DNA from: Peribacillus frigoritolerans
GTDB taxonomy: Bacteria > Bacillota > Bacilli > Bacillales > DSM-1321
Length of the DNA stretch: 64,000 bases
Assembly: GCF_040250305.1 (NCBI RefSeq)
Contig: NZ_CP158190.1
Span: 342,001 to 406,000, forward strand
Reading direction: 5' to 3'
The notes beneath the pieces are model-generated. The model was not told where the DNA came from. It searched no databases and saw only the letters and a program-made list of their open reading frames with translations. This document shows positions 8,111-18,272 of the stretch, piece by piece; position 1 is the stretch's first letter, and the number at the start of each line of letters is the position of its first letter. The translations under genes were made by a program, and so were the position numbers.

Positions 8111-8799
8111 ATAGAGAATTGGATGATGGTTTTATTGAGTCATTAATGGTTTCCCTTCAAGACGAAAGGGTCATTGAAAAGATAAAAGCAATAGCAGAAG
8201 CGGGCTCGTTTAGTCAAATGGGGGAATATAAGGAGCTGCTGAGAGAAAAAGAAAAAGAAATAGCAAGACTCCAACAAGAGATTGAGTCGAAGAAAGAGGA
8301 AATTAGTGAGTACCAAATAAAGATCACCCATCTAAATGAGAAGATGGAAGCCTATTTTACTGAATTGCAAAAGAGAAGAGCTGACTATCGGGAAGCGGAA
8401 GAACTTTACGAAGCTGTTCAACAATTATCCGAAACCACTAAAAGTTCGTTGAAAGGAATATTCAAGGGCGGGTCGGTGCAGGAATTCATCGTTTGTGGTG
8501 TGCAATATGAAAACATTTCATCTTTGTGGGATTTTATTAAAAACGAGATTATGGAAGGACGGGAGCAGGAAAGAGAGATTTTGCTCGCCCTTTTTCTTTA
8601 TTTCTTTCAAGAATACGGTAAAACATACGATACCCCTTTATATAAAATACAGGAAGTGAAAAAGAATGAGGTCTTCAGGGAAGACTTGTACATAAGGGCC
8701 CTCAATAGCAAAATATCCGGGAACATTACGGACATCCTGCTGCCGGGTTATATAAGCATTAATGGTAAAACCATTAAAAAATCCGTTGTGAGAATCTAG
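8107..8799 (+). CDS. Coiled-coil protein, GrpE-like partner of the downstream Hsp70 homologue
   Basis: A 230-residue cytoplasmic protein with no signal or membrane segment. Residues about 40-100 form a charged coiled coil (EKEKEIARLQQEIESKKEEI), followed by a helical domain and a short beta-rich C-terminus (ILLPGYISINGKTIKKSVVR). This layout, long helix plus a beta wing with PGY-x-NGK-IKKSVV, recalls GrpE nucleotide-exchange factors, whose C-termini have a GY-x-VIRPA-V pattern; the likeness is my inference. Start ATG 8107 follows AAAGGAGTGAAGAG. The next gene, 37 bp on, encodes a large Hsp70-fold ATPase, so the two proteins likely act together. Confidence 0.65.
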   Translation: MNRELDDGFIESLMVSLQDERVIEKIKAIAEAGSFSQMGEYKELLREKEKEIARLQQEIESKKEEISEYQIKITHLNEKMEAYFTELQKRRADYREAEELYEAVQQLSETTKSSLKGIFKGGSVQEFIVCGVQYENISSLWDFIKNEIMEGREQEREILLALFLYFFQEYGKTYDTPLYKIQEVKKNEVFREDLYIRALNSKISGNITDILLPGYISINGKTIKKSVVRI

Positions 8800-8836
8800 C
8801 AGGCGAAAAAGAGAATGATATTAAAGGAGAAATACA

Positions 8837-11800
8837 ATGACATCGATTATTATCCCAGAGATTGAAGAAGGCATTGAAAAAATCCTTCTTGTGCAATGGT
8901 ATAAACAGCCAGGCGATTATATTACGGTGGGCGAAAGCTTAGCCAAATTCAGCTGTGAGGGCATCGAATTTGACCTCTTTTCAGAAAAAGAAGGTACCCT
9001 TAAAGAATTGAATGTAGCGGAGGACACTATAGTCAAGATTGGTGATCTGATATGTTATTTGGATTCTGGTGAAGCAATTTCAGAAGAATTATTAAAAGAA
9101 GTTGAAAAACAAGAAACGATAGAAGATAAAGAGCCGCTTGAGAACGCAACAAGCTTAGCTGAAAAAAACAACATAGACAGTTCCATATACTTAATGAATA
9201 AGAACGAAGAGCAGGTTCTATACTCACCTGATTCCCAAACCGTTCCGGTCTCTGCCATTTCAATGACTTATAAAGAAGTGAGATCTTTAATCAGCCATTT
9301 ATATCAGAGTGCAGAAGAAACCTTCTTCAAGGATGAAGCGAGCTTCTTTCAAGACATTAAAAAGATGCTCCGTTCCAGATGGGTTTACATGAATAACGGG
9401 AATATTATATATGATCACAACATCGCAGCTTTATTTCCTTATAGAAAATACTATGAATTAATGGAAGAGGATTTTGACTACAAAAAGCATCTGGACGTTT
9501 CCGGTTTTAAAGGTGATGTCATGACACGGGAAGAAGCTGCGAAAAGTTTCAATACAACCGATCACCCTGTATATAAGAGAATACTAGCTTTAGATGATTA
9601 CTCCGCGAGTAAAAATCCTTCCATTTCAAGGATATTTGCCAATCAAACGGCTAATTCTTCTAAATCGATAGCGTTTAAATCCAACGGGTACGACATTCAA
9701 AGCTTCGATGTAGTAAATCAAAAAAACAATTTGCTGGGAAAAGGATTTTTCGTTCCCGTTTTCCGTTTAAATGGGGAAAATGCCTTTGAAATCAATGACC
9801 GAATGGCTCTCCATCTCTGGCTGGAAAATCGATTAGTACCAGGTGGATTAAGTGCAGAACGCCAGAAGGAGTATGATTATTTGCTGGCATTGTATCAATT
9901 AAAGGATTTAGATCATGAAAGTTTTCTAAAAGAATTGCCATCGATCGCTATCGATTCCAAGACGTTTTATGAGAAGCTTTTAAAATCTGAAAAAGTAAGA
10001 GCTGATATTGATTCATATGATGAAAAGATGTTAACAGATCCAAACCGGGGACATTGGGATCTATGGCCTGTCCACTCTGATGAAAAACCTTTAACGATAA
10101 AACTGAACGAAGAAATAATGTCCAGAAACCCTAAAATGGATATCAGGGAGGACGGCATAGTTGGTATTGATTTTGGAACGAAAAGTACAGTGGTCGTCCA
10201 TCAAGAAGAAAGTGATTTTACTCTTCCCATGCGTATTGGGGTTGGCTATCTTAACACGGAAGTTCAAGACTGGCATTATGAAAATCCAACCGTGATTGAG
10301 TTTATCGATTTAGAACATTTCCTGGAGCTTTATCAAGAAAAAGAAGGAAGACCTGATACAAGGTGGCAGGATGTGACGGTTTCCCACAATGCTCTTAACA
10401 ACTTGATGAATGGAAAGAGTGACCATTATTATTCCATATTGAATAATCTAAAGCAGTGGGCTGGAGAAAAGAGAAACGAACTCCGATTGAAAGACAAGAG
10501 GGGATATGCCGTTGTACTGCGTTCCTTTTTGGACTTAACCGATCAGGAAATCAACCCCATCGAGTTATACGCCTACTACCTCGGTTTGTATATCAATAAC
10601 CAGAACAATGGCATTTACCTCGATTACACCCTTTCTTTCCCGGTGACGTATGAAAAAGAGGTAAGGGAAAAAATTCTAAAGTGTTTTGAACGTGGGTTAA
10701 AAAAGACGCTTCCTATGCCGATTCAGCAGGATGAAGAATTAATGAAAAAGTTTCGTGTCACCGCTGGGGCGAGTGAACCTGCAGCCTATGCCGTTTGTGC
10801 GTTACAGGAATACGGGTTTGAACCGGAAGAGGATGAAAAAACGTACTATGGTGTGTTTGATTTTGGTGGAGGAACGACAGATTTTGACTTTGGGATTTGG
10901 CGTGAAGCGGACTTGAAAGAAAGCAGATATGATTATGTCATCGAACATTTTGCAGCGGGCGGGGACCGGTATTTAGGTGGTGAGAACATGCTGGAGCTTT
11001 TGGCGTTCCAAGTGTTTAAAAACAACCAAAGAGCAATGCGTGAGCTAAACATTCCTTTTACTCTCCCAGCAGAATGTGTGAAATTTCCCGGAAGTGAAAC
11101 ACTGATTAATCAGTCACAAGAATCGTATTTAAATACGAAACAATTGGTAGAAAAATTAAGGCCGCTTTGGGAAAGGCATGAACGGTATGAAGAACAGTTT
11201 GGAAAAGGCATGATCCGGGCAGACTTGTTTGACAAAGCCGGCCACGCAAAACTCAATGTGGAACTTTTGATCGATCAAGATGAAATGGAACAACTGATTG
11301 AGGAAAGAATCGACAAAGGCATTAAAAATTTCTTTGAGTCATTAAGGCGCGCTTTTGCCCGGTCAGAACACAGCAAAATTAATAAAGTGAATATACTGCT
11401 TGCGGGTAATTCAAGTAAATCCCCGGTCGTTATGAATCTATTTAATAAATGGATTGAAAGGGAAGTGCAGAACACTCAAAACTGGGGAGAAGTGTCTAAT
11501 GATCTTTTTGAGATTCTCCCGCCACTGGGGACAGAAGGCGCTTATTTAAAGCAAGAAGAGAAAAACAGAGTGGTTAACCGAGATATAATAACCGCCCCTA
11601 CAGGAAAAACAGGCGTTGCCTTTGGGCTTGTACAAAGCAGAAAAGGCGGAAGTATAAAAGTTATTGACCGCGATATGGTGAATGGTGAATCAAAGTTCAA
11701 GTATTTTCTTGGCATCGGGAGAAAAGGAAAATTAAAAACAATGATTGATCAAGAAGAAGAGTATAACAAATGGCATCTTTTCATTGATGCGTCAGAAGAA

Positions 11801-12022
11801 GATTTTGAAATTTATTACACAAGCCTGCCGGAAGCTAGTACCAACCAGCTTGATATTAAGCAGGCCCATAGGAAAAAGCTTCGAATTGACCATGTAGATG
11901 ATTCAGCTTTTGTTTATATTCGAACCATAAGCCCGACTGTCATCGAATATGTTGTTGCAGATGAAGGCTCGATTATAAGTGGGGATTATTTATGTGAAAT
12001 TACTAAAGTGGAATTAAGCTAA
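8837..12022 (+). CDS. Large Hsp70/actin-fold ATPase with N-terminal lipoyl-like domain
   Basis: 1061 residues. Residues 1-78 resemble a biotinyl/lipoyl domain (QWYKQPGDYITVGESLAKFS, then VKIGDLICYLDSG), but the expected modified lysine hairpin reads EGIEFDL, so modification seems unlikely. Residues 80-435 are a region I do not recognise. The ATPase follows: phosphate-1 GIDFGTKSTV (about 443-452), phosphate-2 FDFGGGTTDFDFG (about 674-686) and adenosine motif LLAGNSSKSP (about 854-863). A beta-rich tail of about 130 residues replaces the usual substrate-binding domain. Preceded by AAAGGAG and by the coiled-coil gene; the repeated terminator at 12212 closes the unit. SrfB-type Hsp70 relatives are the closest comparison I can offer; the role is unknown. 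Confidence 0.75.
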   Translation: MTSIIIPEIEEGIEKILLVQWYKQPGDYITVGESLAKFSCEGIEFDLFSEKEGTLKELNVAEDTIVKIGDLICYLDSGEAISEELLKEVEKQETIEDKEPLENATSLAEKNNIDSSIYLMNKNEEQVLYSPDSQTVPVSAISMTYKEVRSLISHLYQSAEETFFKDEASFFQDIKKMLRSRWVYMNNGNIIYDHNIAALFPYRKYYELMEEDFDYKKHLDVSGFKGDVMTREEAAKSFNTTDHPVYKRILALDDYSASKNPSISRIFANQTANSSKSIAFKSNGYDIQSFDVVNQKNNLLGKGFFVPVFRLNGENAFEINDRMALHLWLENRLVPGGLSAERQKEYDYLLALYQLKDLDHESFLKELPSIAIDSKTFYEKLLKSEKVRADIDSYDEKMLTDPNRGHWDLWPVHSDEKPLTIKLNEEIMSRNPKMDIREDGIVGIDFGTKSTVVVHQEESDFTLPMRIGVGYLNTEVQDWHYENPTVIEFIDLEHFLELYQEKEGRPDTRWQDVTVSHNALNNLMNGKSDHYYSILNNLKQWAGEKRNELRLKDKRGYAVVLRSFLDLTDQEINPIELYAYYLGLYINNQNNGIYLDYTLSFPVTYEKEVREKILKCFERGLKKTLPMPIQQDEELMKKFRVTAGASEPAAYAVCALQEYGFEPEEDEKTYYGVFDFGGGTTDFDFGIWREADLKESRYDYVIEHFAAGGDRYLGGENMLELLAFQVFKNNQRAMRELNIPFTLPAECVKFPGSETLINQSQESYLNTKQLVEKLRPLWERHERYEEQFGKGMIRADLFDKAGHAKLNVELLIDQDEMEQLIEERIDKGIKNFFESLRRAFARSEHSKINKVNILLAGNSSKSPVVMNLFNKWIEREVQNTQNWGEVSNDLFEILPPLGTEGAYLKQEEKNRVVNRDIITAPTGKTGVAFGLVQSRKGGSIKVIDRDMVNGESKFKYFLGIGRKGKLKTMIDQEEEYNKWHLFIDASEEDFEIYYTSLPEASTNQLDIKQAHRKKLRIDHVDDSAFVYIRTISPTVIEYVVADEGSIISGDYLCEITKVELS

Positions 12023-12211
12023 TAAGATATGTTGAACGAAAAAAATTCGTAAACACACAACAGATCATTCAATTGTATGGGCTTTGATTGCTTCAATTGA
12101 ATATATCAAGATTAAAGCTGCTATGTCCATTTGAGTGGTATATAAATAGAAGATCCTCGCTTGGTGCAGCGGTTAAGGTTTTATGCAGGACCTTGAGTGA
12201 CTTTAAAGTTG

Positions 12212-12246
12212 AAGGCCTCCCACAGTTTACTGTGGGAGGTCTTTTC
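12212..12246. terminator. Repeated hairpin terminator, copy 2
   Basis: AAGGCCTCCCACAG (12212-12225), loop TTTA, then 12230-12243 with one G-U pair, followed by a short T run. It shares GACTTTAAAGTTG and further upstream bases with the copy at 7534. It ends the Hsp70 operon and faces the end of the ger operon, so it may work in both directions. Confidence 0.75.
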
Positions 12247-12324
12247 ATGCTCATCGTATACGTATAAATAGTTTTCATTTCCAACAATTCAATGCTAGAA
12301 GCTCTAAGTGTTCATCCTGAGGAT

Positions 12325-13539
12325 TCACTTCTTTGATCCTCCTGTTGTTCCATAATCATTAATAGTTAATTTCACATCGTAATTGATTGTAGCTTCACTA
12401 AATGTTTGGTCCCAATCCTTTTTGACCTTATTCCATACTTTGGGGTGCTCAATTCTCAATCGATTTCCGAAGCCAGCAACGTCCACTTGGTATTCTTTTT
12501 GCATTTTTTCTAAAACATTCCCCACCAAGCGTTTCACTTCTTTTTCAGATGATTTTTCTGCTTTTTTTAGAAATTCATTTTTAAAAGTATCTCCTGAAAC
12601 TACCCAGTTTTCAGACAGTCTTCCCACAGATTCAATGTTTACATCAAAAGATATGTTGTTTCCTTTAACTCGTGGTAGGATACTGCTTTTCATGGTCTCT
12701 ATTTCATATACAATCAGCTGACCGGTTTCTTTATCAAAGCTTTTCACTACCCCGCCTTTTCCCTTACCTGTTATCCATGTTACGCCCTCCAGTTCCTCTT
12801 CATTTAAAGTACCAGTCATTTTGTGTGTCTTTCCATCGATTACGGCAGCTCCGGCAAATTTGACTTGCCCTTCTGCTGATAGAACTTTTTGCATCAGAAA
12901 ACTAGACCCTGATTTGATCTTGCTTTCTACTTTAATATGCGACATGGGGGGCAAAATCCTCGTTGTTCGATATGCATTTTCTACAATGCCAGCCAGACGG
13001 AACGCTGGAATTTCTCCTGCTTTCTTTGTTTCCAGTGTTTTGCTTGCTCTTCCTTTACTGATGAGCACAAGGCAGCTTGGTCTAACCTCACTTTCTCGTA
13101 GATTTTGATCAAGTAATTGTTCCAACTTATACGATCTTGCAAGATTTTCACCGATAACAACCACTTTCATATGGTGAGCGGTTACGGGTTGTTGACTTCT
13201 CAATGATAATTCACGAACCATTTGATGAAAGGAGTCTCCAGTTTCAGAAACATTAACATAAGATTTTTGTTGTGGACCGGATTGTTTCGTTGTCGAACTC
13301 GCTACCAGAGGAGTGATAAATTGATAGGTTGCAGTAATCAGGTTCCTTTTTGAATAACCCTCCCCTTGTTCGTTTAACTTTTTCTCAATGGTGGACTGCT
13401 TGGCTTTATCGAATGCCAAACCTATACCTAAACTTTGCTCTTCAATTTCATGACTGCTCCAACATCCTGTAAGGGATAAGAACAAAAAAACGGAGAGGGA
13501 AATGAAGAGGGGGCGTGTATTGCTATGTGATTGTTTCAT
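12325..13539 (-). CDS. Spore germinant receptor C subunit, Ger(x)C lipoprotein
   Basis: 404-residue GerAC-family lipoprotein that docks with the A and B subunits on the outer face of the spore inner membrane. A type II signal with lipobox LTGC (Cys 26) is followed by the family opening WSSHEIEEQSLGIGLAFD and, later, VVVIGENLARS and a C-terminal helical/beta domain. Start ATG 13539 has AAAGGGAGGG upstream and overlaps the end of the B gene by 17 nt, as is usual in these operons. Likely expressed in the forespore, though I could not pin down a sigma-G promoter. Which paralogue (gerA, gerB, gerK, ynd) it is cannot be told from sequence alone. Confidence 0.92.
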   Translation of the reverse strand: MKQSHSNTRPLFISLSVFLFLSLTGCWSSHEIEEQSLGIGLAFDKAKQSTIEKKLNEQGEGYSKRNLITATYQFITPLVASSTTKQSGPQQKSYVNVSETGDSFHQMVRELSLRSQQPVTAHHMKVVVIGENLARSYKLEQLLDQNLRESEVRPSCLVLISKGRASKTLETKKAGEIPAFRLAGIVENAYRTTRILPPMSHIKVESKIKSGSSFLMQKVLSAEGQVKFAGAAVIDGKTHKMTGTLNEEELEGVTWITGKGKGGVVKSFDKETGQLIVYEIETMKSSILPRVKGNNISFDVNIESVGRLSENWVVSGDTFKNEFLKKAEKSSEKEVKRLVGNVLEKMQKEYQVDVAGFGNRLRIEHPKVWNKVKKDWDQTFSEATINYDVKLTINDYGTTGGSKK

Positions 13540-14629
13540 ATTTTTTCCCTCCCTTTATTCTTGAGATGATAAGCAGTAGAAGGGGGAGTAAACCGAATAA
13601 AAACATTGCGATATTGCCGACGAAATCTCCTTGCTTAAATAGGTCATTGATATTTTTCGGAATCATGGCAAGGATGTAGAGAATCGGAAGCAAACCAAAC
13701 ATGTATGGGTGAATGCTTTTTTTCGTAATTTGAGCCAGCCCTAAAGCGGCTGCAAAAAATGTGATCGTAAATGTGGCGAATATTTGCATGATCCAAACAA
13801 CGAGCAATAAAGATTCAAACCGTTCAAAGATCAAACCGGCGACTTCAAAACTTCGGATAAGATCAAGTGTCGGCCATGTTCTCATGACCACTCCATCAAC
13901 AGATAATGCCCCGATAACCATTACGACCGTTATCACGTAAAAAATTAATGGAATGGAAACTCCAACAAGCAGGGCTTTTACTGCTTTTTTTGGTGAATTC
14001 ATAAATGGAATAAGCAGTAGCATGATTTCAGGCCCTGAAAAAGCGAGAGCCGTTGTTTTTACTCCTTTTAGTACAGGGACGATTCCTTCTCCTAATACCG
14101 GACGGAGATTATCGATCTCGAATATTTTAAAGCTCATGAAGGTAACAACCAAAAAAAGGATAACTGTCAAAGGTAAAATAATTTCAAAAAGACGGGCGAT
14201 CGGATTAATGCCGCCGAAGATGAGATAAAGACTTACCCACATGAAAATCATGATAATTGCCCAAGTAGGCGTACCCTCCAGAAGTAAATACCTTATTACT
14301 TCCGCCATTGCACGGAGCTGAAAACTGGAAGTTGTAAGAAAGTAACATATTACAACTAAACTTATTAACCCACCCAGCCATTTTCCTACAATTGCATTGA
14401 TGTATTGATAGAAGGTCTTTTCGGGAAACTGTTGGCTTAATTTGACCATGATCAGCCCCGCGGTTATTGTGATGACTCCGCCTAAAATAACGCTTATCCA
14501 TACATCTGGTGTTTGTACCTTTTCCGTAGATGATCTGGGTAGGGTGAGTAATCCTGTGCCGAGTATGAAGTTGATGACAATGACAGCTGCTTGTGGAGTT
14601 GTAATTTTGTCTTTCGGGCTGAGAATCAT
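13523..14629 (-). CDS. Spore germinant receptor B subunit (permease-like)
   Basis: 368-residue member of the GerAB/APC-like endospore germination permease family, with about ten membrane segments. The opening (SPKDKITTPQAAVIVINF, then GTGLLTLPR) is typical. B subunits hold the germinant pocket, so this protein would set which nutrient is sensed. ATG 14629 follows AAAGGGTGG. It lies 26 bp after the A subunit gene and overlaps the C subunit gene, consistent with one transcript. Confidence 0.93.
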   Translation of the reverse strand: MILSPKDKITTPQAAVIVINFILGTGLLTLPRSSTEKVQTPDVWISVILGGVITITAGLIMVKLSQQFPEKTFYQYINAIVGKWLGGLISLVVICYFLTTSSFQLRAMAEVIRYLLLEGTPTWAIIMIFMWVSLYLIFGGINPIARLFEIILPLTVILFLVVTFMSFKIFEIDNLRPVLGEGIVPVLKGVKTTALAFSGPEIMLLLIPFMNSPKKAVKALLVGVSIPLIFYVITVVMVIGALSVDGVVMRTWPTLDLIRSFEVAGLIFERFESLLLVVWIMQIFATFTITFFAAALGLAQITKKSIHPYMFGLLPILYILAMIPKNINDLFKQGDFVGNIAMFLFGLLPLLLLIISRIKGGKKYETIT

Positions 14630-14655
14630 TATTTAACCACCCTTTCACCGATAGG

Positions 14656-16230
14656 TTATCCTTTACGTATGGGGTTTTTTGTATGCAACATCTTTGGACG
14701 GCGTTTCATCATCATAAGTGGCATTCGCACTATCAGGTCTTTCCACTCACTTAAGCGATAAGGAACGGCTGGACTCAAGTAAGGCACACCAAAGCTTTTT
14801 AATTTCACTAAATGACTGACCATTAAAAGAAAAAAGAGAATGACCCCGTATAATCCAAATGTAGCAGCACAAATCATAGCTGGAAAACGCAGAATCCGTA
14901 ATGTAATCCCAATACTATAGTGCGGAATGGAAAATGATGAAATGGCGGTTAATGCTACTACAATGACCAAAACAGGGCTAACGATCCCTGCCTGTACAGC
15001 AGCTTCCCCAATGATTAAACCGCCGACAATTCCCATTGCGGGACCGATTGGCTTAGGCAATCGCAGTCCTGCTTCCCTCAAAATTTCGATGGCTATTTCC
15101 ATGAATAATGCTTCGATAAGTGCCGGAAATGGAACCCCGGACCTGGTTCCGATAATGGAGATGGCCAGTTTGGTCGGAATCAACCCTGAATGAAATGAGA
15201 TGAAAGCTATATACAAAGACGGTGTAAAAAGAGCCAGAATAGCTGCGAGGTAACGAAGCATACGAATGAATGTGCCAGGAATCCACCTTTCATAATAATC
15301 TTCCGGTGATTGCAACATCATGCTCAATGTAACCGGAACGATCAAAGCGAATGGCGTCCCATCTAACAAGATGGCCACTCGCCCTTCCATCAAAGCAGCG
15401 ATCACCCGATCAGGACGCTCTGTATTCTGTACCTGCGGAAAAGGACTAAGGTAATTATCTTCGATAAGTTGCTCTACATAACCTGATTCCGGCACACTAT
15501 CAATATCAATTTTCTTAATTCGATTTTCCACCTCTTGCACCAATTCGGGATCAACAATATCTTTTATGTAAGCGACAACTAAATCTTTTTTTGAACGCTT
15601 TCCTACTTGGAATTTTACTAACGATAAATTCTCAATTTCACCACTGCACCTTAAAAAGGATGTATTATCACTCAATGATTCAGTGAAACCGACCCGTGGA
15701 CCTCTGACTAATGCCTCTGATACCGGTTCCTCGATCGCCCTTGTTTTATGTTTTGCAGTTCCTAGGATCAGCGCGTCCAATGATCCATCAATTAAAAGGG
15801 CGGTAGCACCTGTTAGTACTTTAGATGCTAACTCTTTAATGGAACGGACAGCTTCTATTTCACTAATGGATAACACTTCATTTTTTATGAATTCTTTTGA
15901 AATGCTTCCCTTGAGGTAGGGAAGGTTCTGTTTATATTCTGCTGAAAAATCAACCATCAATGATGGCATGATATGCTTATCAATGAGATCTTTATCCGAT
16001 AGTCCATCCACAAAAATGATAACTGACCGTATACCGGTTCGCCCTAGATTAAATTCCCGAAAATGCACATCCCAATTATGGCCAATTTCTTGCTTAACAC
16101 ATTCAAGATTAAAATTAAGATCATCTGTAAACTGATGTGTTGGATCTTGGGGGGGATATGCTTCTTGTTTGTCTTTTTCGTTACTTTTTCCTTTTTTACC
16201 AATCTTTGATATCCACTCTTTCATCATCAT
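14656..16230 (-). CDS. Spore germinant receptor A subunit
   Basis: GerAA-family subunit, 524 residues: a soluble N-terminal half ([19 protein letters not shown], then [20 protein letters not shown]) and a C-terminal half with several membrane helices around [20 protein letters not shown] and [20 protein letters not shown]. Several starts are in tandem (GTG 16233, ATG 16230, 16227, 16224); ATG 16230 is preferred because AAAGGA sits 6 nt upstream and because it shares a base with the stop of the small upstream gene (TGATG). First large gene of the A-B-C operon. Confidence 0.93.
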   Translation of the reverse strand: MMMKEWISKIGKKGKSNEKDKQEAYPPQDPTHQFTDDLNFNLECVKQEIGHNWDVHFREFNLGRTGIRSVIIFVDGLSDKDLIDKHIMPSLMVDFSAEYKQNLPYLKGSISKEFIKNEVLSISEIEAVRSIKELASKVLTGATALLIDGSLDALILGTAKHKTRAIEEPVSEALVRGPRVGFTESLSDNTSFLRCSGEIENLSLVKFQVGKRSKKDLVVAYIKDIVDPELVQEVENRIKKIDIDSVPESGYVEQLIEDNYLSPFPQVQNTERPDRVIAALMEGRVAILLDGTPFALIVPVTLSMMLQSPEDYYERWIPGTFIRMLRYLAAILALFTPSLYIAFISFHSGLIPTKLAISIIGTRSGVPFPALIEALFMEIAIEILREAGLRLPKPIGPAMGIVGGLIIGEAAVQAGIVSPVLVIVVALTAISSFSIPHYSIGITLRILRFPAMICAATFGLYGVILFFLLMVSHLVKLKSFGVPYLSPAVPYRLSEWKDLIVRMPLMMMKRRPKMLHTKNPIRKG

Positions 16231-16355
16231 CACTCATCCTTTGAGGTGCGAAGCAAATTAAACAATTTGCTGATTAGATACGGAATAACAAACACAATGA
16301 AAGCCTGTATAAAAACCTGCCATTCTGGAAGGTAGGAAACAATTGTTTTCCACAT
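16230..16355 (-). CDS. Small single-span membrane protein of the ger operon (D-type subunit candidate)
   Basis: A 41-residue product, [20 protein letters not shown] followed by a hydrophobic stretch and a polar tail, so one membrane span. Its stop overlaps the ATG of the A subunit gene (TGATG), implying coupled translation. AGGGTG lies 6 nt before ATG 16355; an alternative ATG at 16361 abuts that site. Short membrane proteins (D subunits) are encoded next to ger operons in several Bacillus species and modulate receptor function; assigning this one to that class is inference from size, hydrophobicity and position. Confidence 0.6.
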   Translation of the reverse strand: MWKTIVSYLPEWQVFIQAFIVFVIPYLISKLFNLLRTSKDE

Positions 16356-16399
16356 TTTCATCACCCTATATTTGTCTCAGATAGCAGCTGAAATTCCTT

Positions 16400-16873
16400 T
16401 ATTTCTCAAATAGTATTAATATCTTCTATGTTTCTTATGCAATGAAGTTAAAAAGCCATTAGCTGTATTTGCCATCAATTTATACTTCGCATAGTAGAGG
16501 AGAAACTCGACTTATCCGATTGACTCATTGATTATGGTGAACTTTAATAAACATTGGTTTTTCTTCTTTGAACTGGGGATGACTTATGCTCACGATTTGA
16601 AATATAATTTTAAAAATATCAATATCAAATTGAAATGATGATCGAAATGACATATACTGAAAATTGAGAATTATTTGTAAATAACATCCGATTTTGGGAA
16701 ATATCCACATTTATCAACTTGAGAATAATATAACCCAATCGCAACCCGGAACATACACGATTAGTGCTTTATCGGATTGTGAAGCCTGGTGAAAAAGGAA
16801 CGGAATGAATGAGATTATTATCTTTCGGTAAAGTTGCTCTTTATTTTCTAAAGTGATTTCAAAGGGGTGGAAA
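16400..16873. other. AT-rich divergent intergenic region
   Basis: About 470 bp between the ger operon (minus strand) and the serine hydrolase gene (plus strand). Minus-strand frames at 16525-16710 and 16714-16899 lack ribosome sites and read as shadows. It should hold the promoters of both units, but I could not identify -10/-35 pairs with confidence. Confidence 0.4.
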
Positions 16874-18250
16874 ATGATGAATATATGGACAAGCTGCACA
16901 ATTAGTTCAATTCTGGCACTTTCCTTACTAGCACCATCCGTGTCTTTTGCTAATGAAAATTCAAATCATGAAGCCGCTGTGAGTAAGGAGAATGCCGGCC
17001 AGTATCCAATATTAAAGAAAGCAAAAAAACCAGAAGAAGCGGGCTTTTCGTCTGAAAAGCTGGAAAAGGTGGATCAGCTTATTGAAATGGAAGTGGCAGC
17101 CGGTTTCCCCGGTGCTGCCCTGATTGTCATAAAGGACGGAAAGATCGTTAAAAATGAAAGCTACGGGTACAAACAGAAGTTTAATGAACATACACCTCTT
17201 AAGAAGTTTCAGAGAATGGAAAATGACACGTTATTTGACCTTGCTTCAAACACGAAGATGTATGCAACCAATTTTGCCATTCAGAAACTAGTCAGCGAAG
17301 GCAAGCTGAATATCCAGGCAAGAGTCCAGCAATACATTCCTGAATTCAAAGACACGGAGGAGGATGTAATCAAAGGAAAGGACAATCTGAGGATTATTGA
17401 TGTTCTTCATCATACAGCAGGGTTTAGACCCGATCCGCAATACCATAATCCAAAGGTTTCGAAAGAACTTTATTCCCAGGAGCGGGACAAGACCATCGAG
17501 TTCATTTCCAAAACACCGCTCACATATGTACCTGGAACACAGAATGTCTACAGTGATGTCGATTATATGCTGCTTGGCGCAATTGTTGAAGAAATAACTG
17601 GTCAGCAGCTTGATGCCTATGTTGAAAATGAATTGTACAAGCCGCTTGGTTTGAAAAATACAAAGTTCAATCCTCTTCAAAAGGGCTTTAAGCCAAAGGA
17701 TTTTGCCGCAACTGAATTGCTTGGCAACACCCGGGATGGCGTGATAGACTTCCCTAACATTCGCACATACACACTTCAAGGGGAAGTACATGATGAAAAA
17801 GCCTTTTATTCGATGGGAGGCGTTTCAGGGCATGCCGGTCTTTTCTCCAATACGGAAGATATGGCTGTCCTTCTGCAGGTGATGCTGAATGGCGGGGGAT
17901 ACGGTAAACATATGTTGTTTGATCAAGAAACCATCGATGAATTCGTCGCACCTTCCGAGATGAATCCTACATATGGGCTTGGGTGGAGACGAAATGGCGA
18001 TGCAAGCATGGAGTGGATGTTCAGTCCTCATGCGAGTGACGGTGCCTACGGCCATACTGGATGGACCGGGACAGTCACGATCATTGATCCGGAGATGGAT
18101 TTAGGGATTGTGTTACTAACAAATAAAAAGCACTCTCCGCTCGTTAACTCTGTAGCCAATTCCAATCAGTTTTTTGGCGACCTCTTCAAAACAGGAAGCT
18201 ATGGAAGTGTTGTAACTGCTATTTATGAAGCATTGGAAACGAATGAATGA
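16874..18250 (+). CDS. Secreted serine hydrolase, class C beta-lactamase/PBP4* family
   Basis: 458 residues with a Sec signal peptide (hydrophobic stretch ILALSLLAPSVSFA, cleavage probably after SFA). The penicillin-binding fold motifs are visible: SxxK as Ser125-Asn-Thr-Lys128, Tyr226-Ser-Asp228 in place of YxN, and His394-Thr-Gly396 in place of KTG. It resembles YbbE/YfeW-type proteins, linked to peptidoglycan turnover or D-amino-acid peptide hydrolysis rather than antibiotic resistance. ATG 16874 is used because AAAGGGGTGG precedes it; the GTG at 16853 would put residues before the signal. Transcribed alone, with a terminator at 18273. Confidence 0.85.
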   Translation: MMNIWTSCTISSILALSLLAPSVSFANENSNHEAAVSKENAGQYPILKKAKKPEEAGFSSEKLEKVDQLIEMEVAAGFPGAALIVIKDGKIVKNESYGYKQKFNEHTPLKKFQRMENDTLFDLASNTKMYATNFAIQKLVSEGKLNIQARVQQYIPEFKDTEEDVIKGKDNLRIIDVLHHTAGFRPDPQYHNPKVSKELYSQERDKTIEFISKTPLTYVPGTQNVYSDVDYMLLGAIVEEITGQQLDAYVENELYKPLGLKNTKFNPLQKGFKPKDFAATELLGNTRDGVIDFPNIRTYTLQGEVHDEKAFYSMGGVSGHAGLFSNTEDMAVLLQVMLNGGGYGKHMLFDQETIDEFVAPSEMNPTYGLGWRRNGDASMEWMFSPHASDGAYGHTGWTGTVTIIDPEMDLGIVLLTNKKHSPLVNSVANSNQFFGDLFKTGSYGSVVTAIYEALETNE

Positions 18251-18272
18251 ATGTATATTTCCCATAAAGTTT

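Noticed and set aside
17288..17791. 167-codon minus-strand frame inside the serine hydrolase gene
   Set aside because: Antisense shadow of a well-supported gene with all catalytic motifs.
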